Source: Pectinatus sp. (GTDB lineage Bacteria > Bacillota > Negativicutes > Selenomonadales > Selenomonadaceae). From it: a stretch of DNA of 30,818 nt. The notes under the pieces are model-generated. The model ran no database searches and was not told the DNA's origin. It worked only from the letters and a program-made list of their open reading frames with translations. Made by a program: the position numbers and the translations under genes. The stretch covers positions 1 through 30,818 of the forward strand of contig JAHHSQ010000015.1 in assembly GCA_020025135.1 (NCBI GenBank), given 5' to 3'. Below, one piece after another: positions 7,567 to 16,308 of this stretch (position 1 is the first letter of the stretch; every line of letters starts with the position of its first letter).

Positions 7567-7959
7567 ATGGTAGGCATTGTGATTGTTTCACATAGTGCGA
7601 AAATTGCTGATGGTACGAAAGAGCTAGCTTTACAGGTAGCTAAACAGAATCAACCTATTCAGGCCGTGGGGGGGATATCCACCGGTGAAATGGGGACTGA
7701 ACCGATGCGCATCAAAATGGCTATTGAACTGGCAAATGAGGGACAAGGGGTCGTAGTTTTGGCAGATTTAGGCAGTGCCATTCTCAATGTGGACCTGGCC
7801 TGTGAGTTATTGCCAGATGATGTGGCTAAACAGGTAGTACTAGCGGATGCTCCTCTGGTGGAAGGAACCATTGGTGCTGTGGTAGAAGCTGCTTTAGGTA
7901 GTGAGTTGCAGAAGGTAGTAAAGACAGCTGAAGCTGCTAAAACCATACAGAAAATGTGA
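7567..7959 (+). CDS. dhaM: DhaM-type PTS phosphotransfer subunit (EIIA-Man-like)
   Basis: Small EIIA-mannose-like protein of 130 residues. It resembles DhaM, the subunit that relays phosphate from PTS HPr to the ADP bound in DhaL of dihydroxyacetone kinase. The VSHSAKIADG motif places the phosphorylated histidine at residue 9. GGISTGEMGTEPMRI, LADLGSAILN and DAPLVEGTIGAV are typical of the family. It is a single-domain form, without the HPr and EI-like extensions of E. coli DhaM. No dhaK or dhaL is in the window, so its partner is elsewhere or it serves another role. Its position after glpKABC suggests a link to dihydroxyacetone or glycerol use. It has its own promoter and a good GGAGGG SD. 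Confidence 0.88.
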   Translation: MVGIVIVSHSAKIADGTKELALQVAKQNQPIQAVGGISTGEMGTEPMRIKMAIELANEGQGVVVLADLGSAILNVDLACELLPDDVAKQVVLADAPLVEGTIGAVVEAALGSELQKVVKTAEAAKTIQKM

Positions 7960-8036
7960 TATTAAACTAGAGGTTTGGATTTTTGTTGATTTGCTTTTTA
8001 GCGCGTTTTGTAGTATAACTGGGATACAAGCTAAGA

Positions 8037-8068
8037 AGCGCCTTAGTGTCTGAATAAGGGTGCTGTTT
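8037..8068 (+). terminator. probable terminator after dhaM
   Basis: AGCGCCTT at 8037-8044 can pair with AGGGTGCT at 8057-8064 (two G-T pairs), followed by a weak T run. It is the only terminator-like structure in the roughly 200-bp gap between dhaM and the superoxide reductase gene. No gene is seen in that gap. Confidence 0.4.
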
Positions 8069-8167
8069 ATGCTTTGTGTGGCCGAAAGTTTTTGCTTGGT
8101 GTTTGATTGTAGCAAAGGTGTTTTGGCTATTCGTCGATGATATAAATTTACAAGGGGGCCATGAATT

Positions 8168-8563
8168 ATGCAAAAATTAGCTGTCTACAAATGTGATGTC
8201 TGTGGGTTGATGTTTGAGTTAGTGAATACAGAATGGGATAAGAAAGCTAATGTTATTTGTTGTGGAAAACCGATGCAGTTGTTGCAAGCAAATACGCAGG
8301 AAGCTTCTACCGAAAAGCATATTCCAGTGGATTCTTTTGATGGAGAATATGTCGATGTCAAGGTTGGTTCGGCGCCCCATCCAATGTTACCTGAACATCA
8401 TATTGATTGGATAATTGCCGTTTGTGGTAATCATATCCAGAGGGTAGCTTTAAAGGCTGGTGATAAACCAGAGGCGAGATTTTGGATAGGCGACGCGCAA
8501 GAAATTCAGCTATATGCTTATTGCAATTTACATGGTTTATGGATGAGTGAATTAAAGAAATAA
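8168..8563 (+). CDS. dfx: superoxide reductase (desulfoferrodoxin, 2Fe type)
   Basis: Reduces superoxide to hydrogen peroxide without producing oxygen, the usual defence of strict anaerobes; it takes electrons from rubredoxin. The 131 residues comprise an N-terminal desulforedoxin domain with C9, C12, C31 and C32 binding the first iron. The superoxide reductase domain carries the second centre: H51 within Glu-Lys-His, H71, H77, C119 and H122. All expected ligands are present, and Lys50 is the conserved residue that assists the substrate. ATG 8168 is preceded by AAGGGGG. It stands alone between terminators, and a TATAAA at 8141-8146 may be its -10 box, though no good -35 is seen. Confidence 0.96.
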   Translation: MQKLAVYKCDVCGLMFELVNTEWDKKANVICCGKPMQLLQANTQEASTEKHIPVDSFDGEYVDVKVGSAPHPMLPEHHIDWIIAVCGNHIQRVALKAGDKPEARFWIGDAQEIQLYAYCNLHGLWMSELKK

Positions 8564-8570
8564 TGGTTGT

Positions 8571-8608
8571 AAACAACAAGGGTTGAAGAACTCTTGTTGT
8601 TTGTTTTT
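8571..8608 (+). terminator. strong terminator after superoxide reductase
   Basis: Positions 8571-8584 pair with 8589-8602 (14 bp, one G-T) around the loop GAAG, followed by GTTTTT. It ends just before the SD of the next gene. Confidence 0.9.
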
Positions 8609-8629
8609 CATAGAAATGAGGTAAGAGAT

Positions 8630-10024
8630 ATGGAAGAAAAAACAAAAAATGATGTACCAGTTTGGGAAACCTATGATGAACAAGATAAAGAGGCGTTGCA
8701 ACAGTTAGCCGATAACTATCGAAAATTTTTAGATACAGGTAAAACAGAAAGACAGTGTATTAAGGAAATCATTCGTCAAGCAGAAGCAAATGGTTATCGC
8801 AATTTGCAGACAGTCATTGAAAATAAGGAGAAATTGACTGCTGGTAGTAAGGTGTATGCGGTTTGCATGAAAAAAACCATCGCTCTTTTTCATATTGGCA
8901 GTGAACCGATTGAAAAAGGGATGACGATATTGGGCGCACATATCGATAGTCCGCGCCTAGATTTAAAGCAGAAACCTCTCTATGAAGATGGAAAGCTGGC
9001 TTATCTTGATACGCATTACTACGGCGGAATTAAAAAATATCAATGGGTTACTTTGCCTTTGGCCATTCATGGCGTAGTTGCCAAGAAAAATGGTACATTG
9101 ATTGAAGTGCATATTGGCGAAGAAGAAAATGACCCTGTTTTTTGCGTTACTGATTTACTCATTCATTTAGCGCAAGAACAGATGCAAAAAAAGGTCAGCG
9201 AAGCTGTTACCGGAGAAAACCTCGATATATTAGTCGGCTCTATTCCACTTAAAGACGAAGAGAAAGACGCTGTTAAAGCAAATGTTTTGCAGATAATTAA
9301 AGAAAAATATAATTTTGATGAAGATGACTTTTTGTCTGCTGAATTAGAAGTAGTGCCAGCTGGTAGAGCTAGAGAACTTGGCTTTGACCGTAGCATGATT
9401 ATGGCTTATGGTCAAGATGATAGAGTTTGTGCGTATACCTCATTAGTAGCTATGTTAGAGTTAGAAAATGTTAAAAAGACGGCTTGCTGTCTTTTAGTAG
9501 ATAAAGAAGAAATTGGTAGTGTCGGTGCAACTGGCATGCAATCCAAATTTTTTGAAAATGCCTTCTGTGAAGTTTTAGCAGCCATGGGTGAATATAGCGA
9601 TTTGACTATGCGTCGCGCTTTAGCACATTCCAAAATGTTATCTTCAGATGTTACATCCGCTTATGATGCTTTATATGCCTCCGCTTTCGATAAGAGAAAT
9701 ATCGCTTATCTTGGAGAAGGAATGGCTTTTAATAAATTTACAGGTGCGCGTGGCAAATCTGGTTCTAATGACGCTAATGCTGAATATCTAGGTGAAATTA
9801 GGGCCATGATGGATAAGCATAATGTCCACATTCAATTTTCTGAATTGGGCAGAGTTGATTTGGGTGGTGGCGGAACTATCGCTTATATCATGGCTGCATA
9901 TGGTATGCAAGTCATCGATAGCGGAGTGGCAGTACTGAATATGCATGCACCTTGGGAAATTACTAGTAAGATAGATTTGTACGAAACGAAGAAGGGTTAC
10001 CTCGCTTTCTTGTTGGAAGCATGA
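8630..10024 (+). CDS. M18 family aminopeptidase
   Basis: Cytosolic metallo-aminopeptidase that removes N-terminal residues from peptides. It is about 464 residues from ATG 8630, selected for its GAGGTAAG SD; an upstream in-frame start at 8594 falls inside the terminator and is rejected. Dizinc-site motifs of clan MH are visible: GAHIDSPRLD near residue 105, YGQDDRVCAYTS near 265, DKEEIGSVGATG near 295, and a C-terminal GRVDLGGGGTIAYI with a downstream HAPWEI histidine. The length and the MH order fit bacterial M18 (aspartyl or leucyl aminopeptidase 1 type). Substrate preference cannot be read from sequence. It is monocistronic, with terminators on both sides. Confidence 0.93.
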   Translation: MEEKTKNDVPVWETYDEQDKEALQQLADNYRKFLDTGKTERQCIKEIIRQAEANGYRNLQTVIENKEKLTAGSKVYAVCMKKTIALFHIGSEPIEKGMTILGAHIDSPRLDLKQKPLYEDGKLAYLDTHYYGGIKKYQWVTLPLAIHGVVAKKNGTLIEVHIGEEENDPVFCVTDLLIHLAQEQMQKKVSEAVTGENLDILVGSIPLKDEEKDAVKANVLQIIKEKYNFDEDDFLSAELEVVPAGRARELGFDRSMIMAYGQDDRVCAYTSLVAMLELENVKKTACCLLVDKEEIGSVGATGMQSKFFENAFCEVLAAMGEYSDLTMRRALAHSKMLSSDVTSAYDALYASAFDKRNIAYLGEGMAFNKFTGARGKSGSNDANAEYLGEIRAMMDKHNVHIQFSELGRVDLGGGGTIAYIMAAYGMQVIDSGVAVLNMHAPWEITSKIDLYETKKGYLAFLLEA

Positions 10025-10053
10025 TAGCCATACTGTAGTTATTCGGCAAATAA

Positions 10054-10091
10054 AAAAGGGACTATGAAAGAGTACTTTCATAGTCCCTTTT
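10054..10091. terminator. bidirectional terminator between the M18 and brnQ genes
   Basis: A perfect 17-bp stem (10054-10070 with 10075-10091) around loop AGTA, with A-rich and T-rich flanks on either side. It serves the converging M18 aminopeptidase and brnQ genes. Confidence 0.92.
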
Positions 10092-10108
10092 GGGTTTTTA
10101 ATGCCAAA

Positions 10109-11482
10109 TTAATTAGCAGATATCTGTTGGCTTTTGGTAGGAGCACAGCAATGCCAGATAATACCAGCAATAAAGCCAAGAGAAGCTGGTACAACCCATC
10201 CCATGCCGATAGCAAAGAAAGGCAGTACGGAATGATAAAAGGCGATAATATTTTCAATGGATGGTATAGATGTGATATTGGCAGGTAAATTATGCACAGC
10301 GTCACCAAAGGCAGCTAAGATGGTACAGAAGGTAGTGGTCAGGTAGACGCGACTATCATGTTGAAAGAGTGGCGACAAAAAGGCCAAGAGAATGATAGTG
10401 ATACAGAGTGGGTAGAGAAACATGAGTAGTGGTACACCCAAAATGATGATTTGCGTTAAACTGATATTGCTCATTACAAAGGCAATAATGCTAAAAAGAA
10501 TGGTGTATTGTCGATAAGAGAGCGAATTAGGGAACATATGTACGAAAGAATTAGCGATGGCAGAAGTGATGCCGATACCAGTTTTGAGGCAAGCAATAGT
10601 GACCACAATGGCAAGAATGATGCTTCCTCCAGTGCCGAGAAAATGAGCGGCGATTTGAGCGAGAGCAATACCGCCATTGGCAGAAATAGTCAGGTATTGT
10701 AGGCTGTATACGCCGATATAGGCTAAGCAGGCGTAGATTAGGGACATAAAAAAGATGGCAATAAAACCAGATTTTAAGAGGCCGAGGGTGATATCGCGAG
10801 GGCTTTTTAATCCGAATGACTGTAAAGTGGTGATGATGATAATACCAAAGACCAGAGAGGCAACAGCATCAATGGTGTTATAGCCTTCGATAAAGCCACG
10901 AAAGAAAGGCGATGTTGTATATGTTCCTGCCACTGGTAGTGGCAATGGAGCAGAAAAATTAGCGTGATAGAGGGCTGTGGACATGAGGATGCCGAGAAAA
11001 AGAAGAAAGAGTGGATTGAGAATTTTACCAATCCAAAGGAGTATTTTGCCAGGCTTTAATGAGAGAGCAAGAGTGATACAATAAAAACAAAAGGTGAATA
11101 AAAGAAGAATGATATGGTAATTATTTCCACTGATAAAGGGTGCGATGCCGATTTGGTAGGAAACAGAACCGAGGCGGGGTAAGGCAAAAAGCGGTCCAAT
11201 TGCTAAGTTTAAAAGCACCGTGAAGATGACAGCATAAGCGGGGTGAACGCGCTTTGCCAATTCGTAGAGACTGGAAACTTTCGATACGCCGATAGCCATA
11301 ATGCCGAGAAAGGGCAATCCAACACCGGTAAGAATAAAGCCGATGACGACAGGAAAAATATTTTGTCCGGCTTCTTGTCCCATATGTACTGGGAAAATAA
11401 GGTTGCCAGCACCAAAAAATAAGCCAAAAATCATAGACCCGATAAAAAGATAGGATGAAGTGCGGATGGTTTGTTTGGACAA
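10109..11482 (-). CDS. brnQ: branched-chain amino acid:cation symporter
   Basis: Inner-membrane uptake of leucine, isoleucine and valine coupled to Na+ or H+ (LIVCS family). From TTG 11482 it is 457 residues, with about 12 hydrophobic segments. Family marks near the N-terminus are GSMIFGLFFGAGNLIFP and GQEAG, then GVGLPFLGIMAIG. TTG 11482 is preferred because AAAGGAG lies 8 nt upstream; the GTG at 11491 overlaps that SD. It is a single-gene unit on the minus strand, with no T-box motif recognised in its leader. The gap at 11492-11738 holds AT-rich promoter-like sequence and inverted repeats. Confidence 0.93.
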   Translation of the reverse strand: MSKQTIRTSSYLFIGSMIFGLFFGAGNLIFPVHMGQEAGQNIFPVVIGFILTGVGLPFLGIMAIGVSKVSSLYELAKRVHPAYAVIFTVLLNLAIGPLFALPRLGSVSYQIGIAPFISGNNYHIILLLFTFCFYCITLALSLKPGKILLWIGKILNPLFLLFLGILMSTALYHANFSAPLPLPVAGTYTTSPFFRGFIEGYNTIDAVASLVFGIIIITTLQSFGLKSPRDITLGLLKSGFIAIFFMSLIYACLAYIGVYSLQYLTISANGGIALAQIAAHFLGTGGSIILAIVVTIACLKTGIGITSAIANSFVHMFPNSLSYRQYTILFSIIAFVMSNISLTQIIILGVPLLMFLYPLCITIILLAFLSPLFQHDSRVYLTTTFCTILAAFGDAVHNLPANITSIPSIENIIAFYHSVLPFFAIGMGWVVPASLGFIAGIIWHCCAPTKSQQISAN

Positions 11483-11636
11483 TAGAATCACTCCTTTAAA
11501 ACATTGGTTGATATGTAAAAAGATAAATGCCTAACTACCCTTTTTTCTGCTACTTGAATACTGAGTACTTTTTCTATAAAATACTATTGGGGTTGGTTAT
11601 GGGGTAGTGTCAGCAAATGCTCGATACTTTGCTCAT

Positions 11637-11664
11637 TTTACCATATTACAATTATTATGGTAAA
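11637..11664. repeat. inverted repeat in the brnQ/ydcF divergent region
   Basis: TTTACCATA at 11637-11645 is the reverse complement of TATGGTAAA at 11656-11664, with a 10-bp centre. It lies between two divergent genes, so it may be an operator. Nearby TTTACA and TATAAA spaced 16 bp (about 11672-11699) could be the plus-strand promoter. Confidence 0.4.
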
Positions 11665-11750
11665 TACCTATTTTACATAAGTAGAATAAAAAGTATAAAT
11701 GTGAAAAAATATCCACTACATCCGAACTATAAATACAAATGGAGCATAAG

Positions 11751-12509
11751 ATGGTTTATTTATTGAAATTTGGTGCCAGTTTTGTCCTGCCTCCGGGAAT
11801 TTTTATCATACTATTTTGGGGGCTTAGCTGGTATGCTTGGCACATTAAGGCGCGAAAATTAGCTTATTTACTAGCTAGCTTAACTTTTTGTCTATACATA
11901 TTGTCGACGAGTTGGTTTTCTGGAATACTCGTGTCTAGTCTAGAAGACCAATATAATCCGCCGATACTGGCAAATGGCGATGTCATTATTATGTTGGGGG
12001 GCGGAGCGACTAGTGATACGCCAGATGTGAGTGGAAAAGGAGAATTATGCAGTATACCAGCAAATCGTTTGTTGACAGCAGTGCGGTTACAAAAAAAATT
12101 GCAAATTCCGATTATTTTGTCTGGCGGACAGGTATATAAAGACAGTGGCAAAGAAGCAGAGATAGCGCGGCGTATGTTATTAGATTTAGGGGTTGCCGAT
12201 AGGGAAATTCTTATCGAGGGCAAGAGTATTAATACGCGAGAAAATGCCGAATTTTCTGCTCGTTTAATTCGTGAGTATCATTTTCAGAAGCCTATTTTGG
12301 TTACTTCGGCTTACCATATGCCAAGGGCTGTGTTAAATTTTAGGCAACAGGGGGTGGCGGTTATTCCTTATCCGACAGATTATGTGGAAAATAAACACCG
12401 CATTTTCCACTACAATGAACTAGCTCCTTCGGCAATGGCTCTAGGCTATACGGAAACTGCCTTGCAAGAATACTTGCGTTATGCCGTTACTAAGTATTTA
12501 CACTATTAG
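11751..12509 (+). CDS. YdcF/ElyC-like DUF218 membrane protein
   Basis: Predicted envelope protein of 252 residues with two N-terminal membrane segments (about residues 5-27 and 33-57) and a DUF218 domain that should lie outside the membrane. DUF218 marks are DVIIMLGGGA, a SGGQVY strand-turn, EGKSINTREN, LVTSAYHMPRA and a final IPYPTDY. Relatives include ElyC and SanA, linked to cell-envelope precursor metabolism; the biochemical activity of the family is not settled. Start ATG 11751 is preferred over ATG 11739, because GGAG at 11742-11745 fits the later one. It leads an operon with phosphohexomutase, galU and pgi, which supports an envelope-polymer role. Confidence 0.85.
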   Translation: MVYLLKFGASFVLPPGIFIILFWGLSWYAWHIKARKLAYLLASLTFCLYILSTSWFSGILVSSLEDQYNPPILANGDVIIMLGGGATSDTPDVSGKGELCSIPANRLLTAVRLQKKLQIPIILSGGQVYKDSGKEAEIARRMLLDLGVADREILIEGKSINTRENAEFSARLIREYHFQKPILVTSAYHMPRAVLNFRQQGVAVIPYPTDYVENKHRIFHYNELAPSAMALGYTETALQEYLRYAVTKYLHY

Positions 12510-12548
12510 TATTAATTTAATGCACTATTTTTATTTGGAGGAAATAAG

Positions 12549-13880
12549 ATGAAAGCGTTTAAAGCTTATGATATCAGGGGAAAATATCCACAGGAGGTGG
12601 ATGAGAATTTCGCCTATAAACTAGGAAGAGCTTTTGCCAAACGGTTTGCTCTGCAAAAGGTAGTAGTTGGTAATGATATTCGCCATTCTGGGCCGAGTTT
12701 AAAAAAGGCGCTCATTGCTGGATTTAATTCTCGCCATTGCCAAGTATATGATATTGGTATGTGTGGTACAGAATTGATTTATTTTACAGTCGCTCAAAAA
12801 AAATTAGATGGTGGCGTGATGATTACCGCTAGTCATAATCCGCGCGAATACAATGGTATGAAGTTAGTAGAAAAAGAATCTAGACCTATCAGTGCTGCTA
12901 CTGGCTTAAAGGAGATAGAGGCCTTGATGCTGGAAGATGAAGCCGAATATCATGGCGAGGCAGGGATGGCAACAAATTTAGCTGTTATGGATGAATATGT
13001 TAGGCATATTTTATCGTACATCGATGTAACGGCTATAAAACCGTATAAGATAGTCCTCAATGTCGGTAATGGGGCTGCAGGCAGTGTTTTAAAAACACTT
13101 TTGCCGAAGCTACCGTGTCAATTTGTTACTGTTTATCCAGAGCCAGACGGGGATTTTCCCCATGGTGTACCGAATCCATTATTGCCGGAAAATCGCGCTG
13201 CTACTAAGGAGGCGGTTTTGCGAGAAAAAGCTGATTTGGGTATTGCTTGGGATGGAGATTTTGACAGGTGTTTTATTTTTGATGAAAGAGGAGAGATGAT
13301 TGAAGGCTACTATATGGTGGGATTTTTGGCAGCGGCTTTTCTAGAGAAAGAACGGGGAGCTAAAATAATTATTGACCCGCGCCTTATTTGGAACAGCTTA
13401 GAAATTATTCAAGAAAAAGGCGGAGTCCCCTTATTGTGTAGGAGCGGTCATGCCTTTATCAAGGAAATGATGCGTAAAGAAAAGGCTATTTATGGCGGTG
13501 AGATGTCCGCCCATCATTATTTTCAGAGATTTTCCTTCTGTGACAGTGGCATGATAACTTGGCTTTTGATTTTAGAATTGCTCTCCAAGAGTGGCAAGAA
13601 GATGTCAGAACTTTTAGAAGAGCGTTTGCAAAAGTACCCCATCAGTGGCGAGATAAATGTTCAGGTGGAAAATGCAGAAGCTGTTTTTGCCTATGTAGAA
13701 GCGCATTATCGCGATGGAAAAATTTCACACTTAGATGGATTGAGTGTGGAATATCCGCAGTGGCGTTTCAATCTGCGCGCTTCTAATACAGAACCGGTCA
13801 TTCGCTTGAATGTGGAAACGCGTGGCGATACAAAATTGCTAGAATTAAAGAAGCAGGAACTCTTGGGGTTATTGAAATAA
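12549..13880 (+). CDS. phosphomannomutase/phosphoglucomutase
   Basis: Alpha-D-phosphohexomutase of 443 residues, interconverting hexose 6-phosphate and 1-phosphate. Motifs in order: KAYDIRGKYP at the N-terminus, the catalytic phosphoserine loop TASHNPREYNG near residue 97, the metal loop DGDFDRC near residue 235, the sugar-binding loop GGEMSAHH near residue 317, and the phosphate-binding RASNTEP near the C-terminus. GEMSAHH is typical of PMM/PGM (AlgC-like) enzymes with dual glucose/mannose use. With galU and pgi downstream it probably supplies glucose-1-phosphate. It has a good GGAGG SD and lies 39 nt after the DUF218 gene. Confidence 0.93.
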   Translation: MKAFKAYDIRGKYPQEVDENFAYKLGRAFAKRFALQKVVVGNDIRHSGPSLKKALIAGFNSRHCQVYDIGMCGTELIYFTVAQKKLDGGVMITASHNPREYNGMKLVEKESRPISAATGLKEIEALMLEDEAEYHGEAGMATNLAVMDEYVRHILSYIDVTAIKPYKIVLNVGNGAAGSVLKTLLPKLPCQFVTVYPEPDGDFPHGVPNPLLPENRAATKEAVLREKADLGIAWDGDFDRCFIFDERGEMIEGYYMVGFLAAAFLEKERGAKIIIDPRLIWNSLEIIQEKGGVPLLCRSGHAFIKEMMRKEKAIYGGEMSAHHYFQRFSFCDSGMITWLLILELLSKSGKKMSELLEERLQKYPISGEINVQVENAEAVFAYVEAHYRDGKISHLDGLSVEYPQWRFNLRASNTEPVIRLNVETRGDTKLLELKKQELLGLLK

Positions 13881-13902
13881 TTTAAAAGATAGGTGAAAAT
13901 AG

Positions 13903-14805
13903 ATGGAGAAAAGAAAAATTCGCAAGGCGATTATACCGGCAGCTGGATTAGGGACGAGATTTTTGCCGGCAACTAAAGCACAACCAAAAGAAATGTTACC
14001 AATTGTCGATAAACCGGCCATTCAATTTATTGTGGAAGAAGCGCGAGCTTCTGGCATTGAGGAAATTCTCATCATTACCGGTCGCAATAAGCGTTCCATA
14101 GAAGACCATTTTGACCGTTCTTTGGAGCTAGAATTGCAACTTAAAAGCAAGGGAAAATATGAAATGTTGAAAACTATCGAAGAGATTTCCAACATTTCCA
14201 TCCATTTCATTCGCCAAAAAGAAGCTAGAGGATTAGGGCATGCTGTCCTCTGTGCCAAACAATTTGTGGGAAATGAACCGTTTGCTGTTATGCTGGGTGA
14301 TGACATTGTCGATTCTCAAGTACCTTGCTTAGCTCAGTTAATCGATGTTTATAACGATTTGGGGGGCAGTATTCTCGGGGTGCAAACAGTGCCACACAAT
14401 CAAGTTTGTAATTACGGCATTGTCCAACCCCATTTTGTGAAACCAAATGTTTGGCAAGCAGAAAATTTGGTGGAAAAACCACCTATCGAAAAAGCTCCTT
14501 CTAACTTAGCCGTATTGGGCAGATATATTTTGGCACCAGAAATATTTGCAATTTTAGAGCATACGAAACCAGGTGCCGGAAACGAAATTCAATTGACGGA
14601 TGCTATTTGTGAATTGAGTAAAAACCAGAAAGTATATGCTTTCAATTTTGCGGGAAGGCGGTATGATATAGGCGATAAGGAAGGTTTTTTAGAAGCCACT
14701 GTGGAATATGCCTTAAAGAATCCAGTTTTACGTGAGCGTTTTATGGCTTATATGGTACGGACGATAGGACCACTTTTAGAAAAGGGTGGTGTAAAAAATG
14801 ATTAA
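13903..14805 (+). CDS. galU: UTP-glucose-1-phosphate uridylyltransferase
   Basis: Makes UDP-glucose from UTP and glucose-1-phosphate for polysaccharide and glycolipid synthesis. The 300 residues show the nucleotidyltransferase signature AAGLGTRFLPATKAQPKEM at residues 12-30, followed by VDKPAIQFIVEEA. AVMLGDDIVD carries the metal-binding aspartates near residue 130, and VEKPPIEKAPSNLAVLGRYIL and GAGNEIQLTDAI are the sugar-binding segments. The length is normal for GalU. It starts 22 nt after the mutase and overlaps pgi by 8 nt, so the three enzymes are probably made together. Confidence 0.96.
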   Translation: MEKRKIRKAIIPAAGLGTRFLPATKAQPKEMLPIVDKPAIQFIVEEARASGIEEILIITGRNKRSIEDHFDRSLELELQLKSKGKYEMLKTIEEISNISIHFIRQKEARGLGHAVLCAKQFVGNEPFAVMLGDDIVDSQVPCLAQLIDVYNDLGGSILGVQTVPHNQVCNYGIVQPHFVKPNVWQAENLVEKPPIEKAPSNLAVLGRYILAPEIFAILEHTKPGAGNEIQLTDAICELSKNQKVYAFNFAGRRYDIGDKEGFLEATVEYALKNPVLRERFMAYMVRTIGPLLEKGGVKND

Positions 14806-16246
14806 ATTGGCTTCTGGATTTAGTTTCGACTATCAAAATATGATGGGAACAGGAAAAATCACTGCAGAAGATATAGTGGCCTTTGCTCCGCAAATAGAAA
14901 AGGCAGAACAAGCAATAACCGAAATGCGTAAAACGGGATATATTAGGGGGCATCTGTCTAAAGATGGTGAACCAGAAAAAGTGCTGTTTAGTCAATTGCC
15001 CTATGTAGAAGAAGGATATTTAAACTCGCCGGCTTCTCTTGCCAAGTTAGACAAATTACAAAAAAGAGTGCGCAATAATGTAGATGTAGTTGTATCCATG
15101 GGGATTGGTGGCTCATATTTGGGGAATAAGGTTCTCTTTGATGTTCAATGTGGAAGTTTTTGGAATTATAAAACAGTCGCAGAAAGAAATGGCTATCCGC
15201 AGGTCTTTTTCAGTGGTAATAATATTGACCCCCAAAGTACTGGTGATTTATTGCACTATTTACAGGCAGAGGCGAAGAAAAAAAGTCAACAGACTGATAG
15301 AAAATATCGTGTTCTAATCATCTGTATTTCTAAATCAGGTGGCACCTTAGATACCATGTCAAGCTTTATGGTTGTCTATGAAGCTTTAAAAAATCATCCT
15401 AATATTGATTTGGAAGTTATTGCTATCACTGACCCAAATACCGCCAAGCCCACTTTGCTCAAAAAATTAGCTCAGGATAATGCTTGGGAAACTTTCGCAG
15501 TGCCTGATGGGGTAGGCGGTAGATTTACCGTTTTCTGTGAAGTAGGTCTGGTTTTAGGGGCAATTATCGGTTTTGATATTCACGCATTCTTACAGGGAGC
15601 TAAAGATATGGATAAAGCTTGCCAGACAGAGGATGTTTATCAAAATCCGGCTCTTTTAAATGCAGTATTAAAATATATTGGGGCAGAAAAATATGGTCGC
15701 AGCGAAGAAGTGTTGATGCCTTATGGTGATTATTTGGAATCAATTTCCATGTGGTATACGCAACTTCTTGCCGAATCATTGGGAAAACATTACAACAAAT
15801 CTGGTCAAGAAGTATTTTACGGCAGAACGCCGATTGTCGCTTTGGGTACTCGCGATATGCATTCGCAAACGCAACAGCACCAAGACGGCAAGTTAAATAA
15901 AGTGGTGCAATTTGTGCGCGTGGAACATTGGCAGAATGATTTGGTCATTCCCAATGCCTTCCCGCAAGTAGAAAGTTTGGCAGCTATTGCTGGGATTACC
16001 ATGAGCAGTGCATTAGAAACGGCTCGCGAATCCAATGCAGAAGCTTTAGCCAGTGGCAATCGCTTTAACGCTTGTTTTACGCTACCTACTTTGAATGCCT
16101 ATCATTTGGGAGAATTGTTATATCTATTGGCACTATCTATTGCTTACGAAGGTGAATTTGCCGATGTCGATGCTTTTGACCAACCAGGTGTAGAAGCGTA
16201 CAAAAAAATTATGCAGAAAAAATTAGCAACTTTGCAAAAGAAATAA
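14798..16246 (+). CDS. pgi: glucose-6-phosphate isomerase
   Basis: Interconverts glucose-6-phosphate and fructose-6-phosphate. The product is 482 residues, somewhat longer than the roughly 450-residue Bacillus-type enzyme. Motifs: SMGIGGSYLGNKV near residue 100, SKSGGTLDT near 178 (phosphate-binding SIS fold), GVGGRFTVF near 240, an ESLGKHYN segment near 330, and a C-terminal helix with AYKKIMQKKL. The PGI active-site glutamate and histidine regions appear intact. The start overlaps galU (ATG 14798), and the SD GGTGG lies inside galU. It is the last gene of the UDP-glucose operon and is followed by a bidirectional terminator. Confidence 0.95.
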   Translation: MIKLASGFSFDYQNMMGTGKITAEDIVAFAPQIEKAEQAITEMRKTGYIRGHLSKDGEPEKVLFSQLPYVEEGYLNSPASLAKLDKLQKRVRNNVDVVVSMGIGGSYLGNKVLFDVQCGSFWNYKTVAERNGYPQVFFSGNNIDPQSTGDLLHYLQAEAKKKSQQTDRKYRVLIICISKSGGTLDTMSSFMVVYEALKNHPNIDLEVIAITDPNTAKPTLLKKLAQDNAWETFAVPDGVGGRFTVFCEVGLVLGAIIGFDIHAFLQGAKDMDKACQTEDVYQNPALLNAVLKYIGAEKYGRSEEVLMPYGDYLESISMWYTQLLAESLGKHYNKSGQEVFYGRTPIVALGTRDMHSQTQQHQDGKLNKVVQFVRVEHWQNDLVIPNAFPQVESLAAIAGITMSSALETARESNAEALASGNRFNACFTLPTLNAYHLGELLYLLALSIAYEGEFADVDAFDQPGVEAYKKIMQKKLATLQKK

Positions 16247-16250
16247 AAAG

Positions 16251-16308
16251 AGACTTCTCGGCCGACAAGCAGAATGCGATTGCGGCGCGAGAAGTCTTTG
16301 CTATTTTT
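16251..16308. terminator. bidirectional terminator between pgi and uvrA
   Basis: AGACTTCTCG at 16251-16260 pairs with CGAGAAGTCT at 16288-16297. GCCG and CGGC extend the stem inside. Flanking A-rich and T-rich runs serve both converging genes. Confidence 0.85.

Noticed and set aside
8594..8629. Upstream start of the M18 aminopeptidase at 8594
   Set aside because: It falls in the terminator stem of the preceding gene; ATG 8630 has a proper SD.
10064..10308. Short open frames over the brnQ C-terminus on either strand
   Set aside because: They overlap the bidirectional terminator and brnQ in other frames, and lack SD and family features.
11492..11640. T-box riboswitch in the brnQ leader
   Set aside because: No conserved T-box sequence or matching antiterminator was found on the minus strand.
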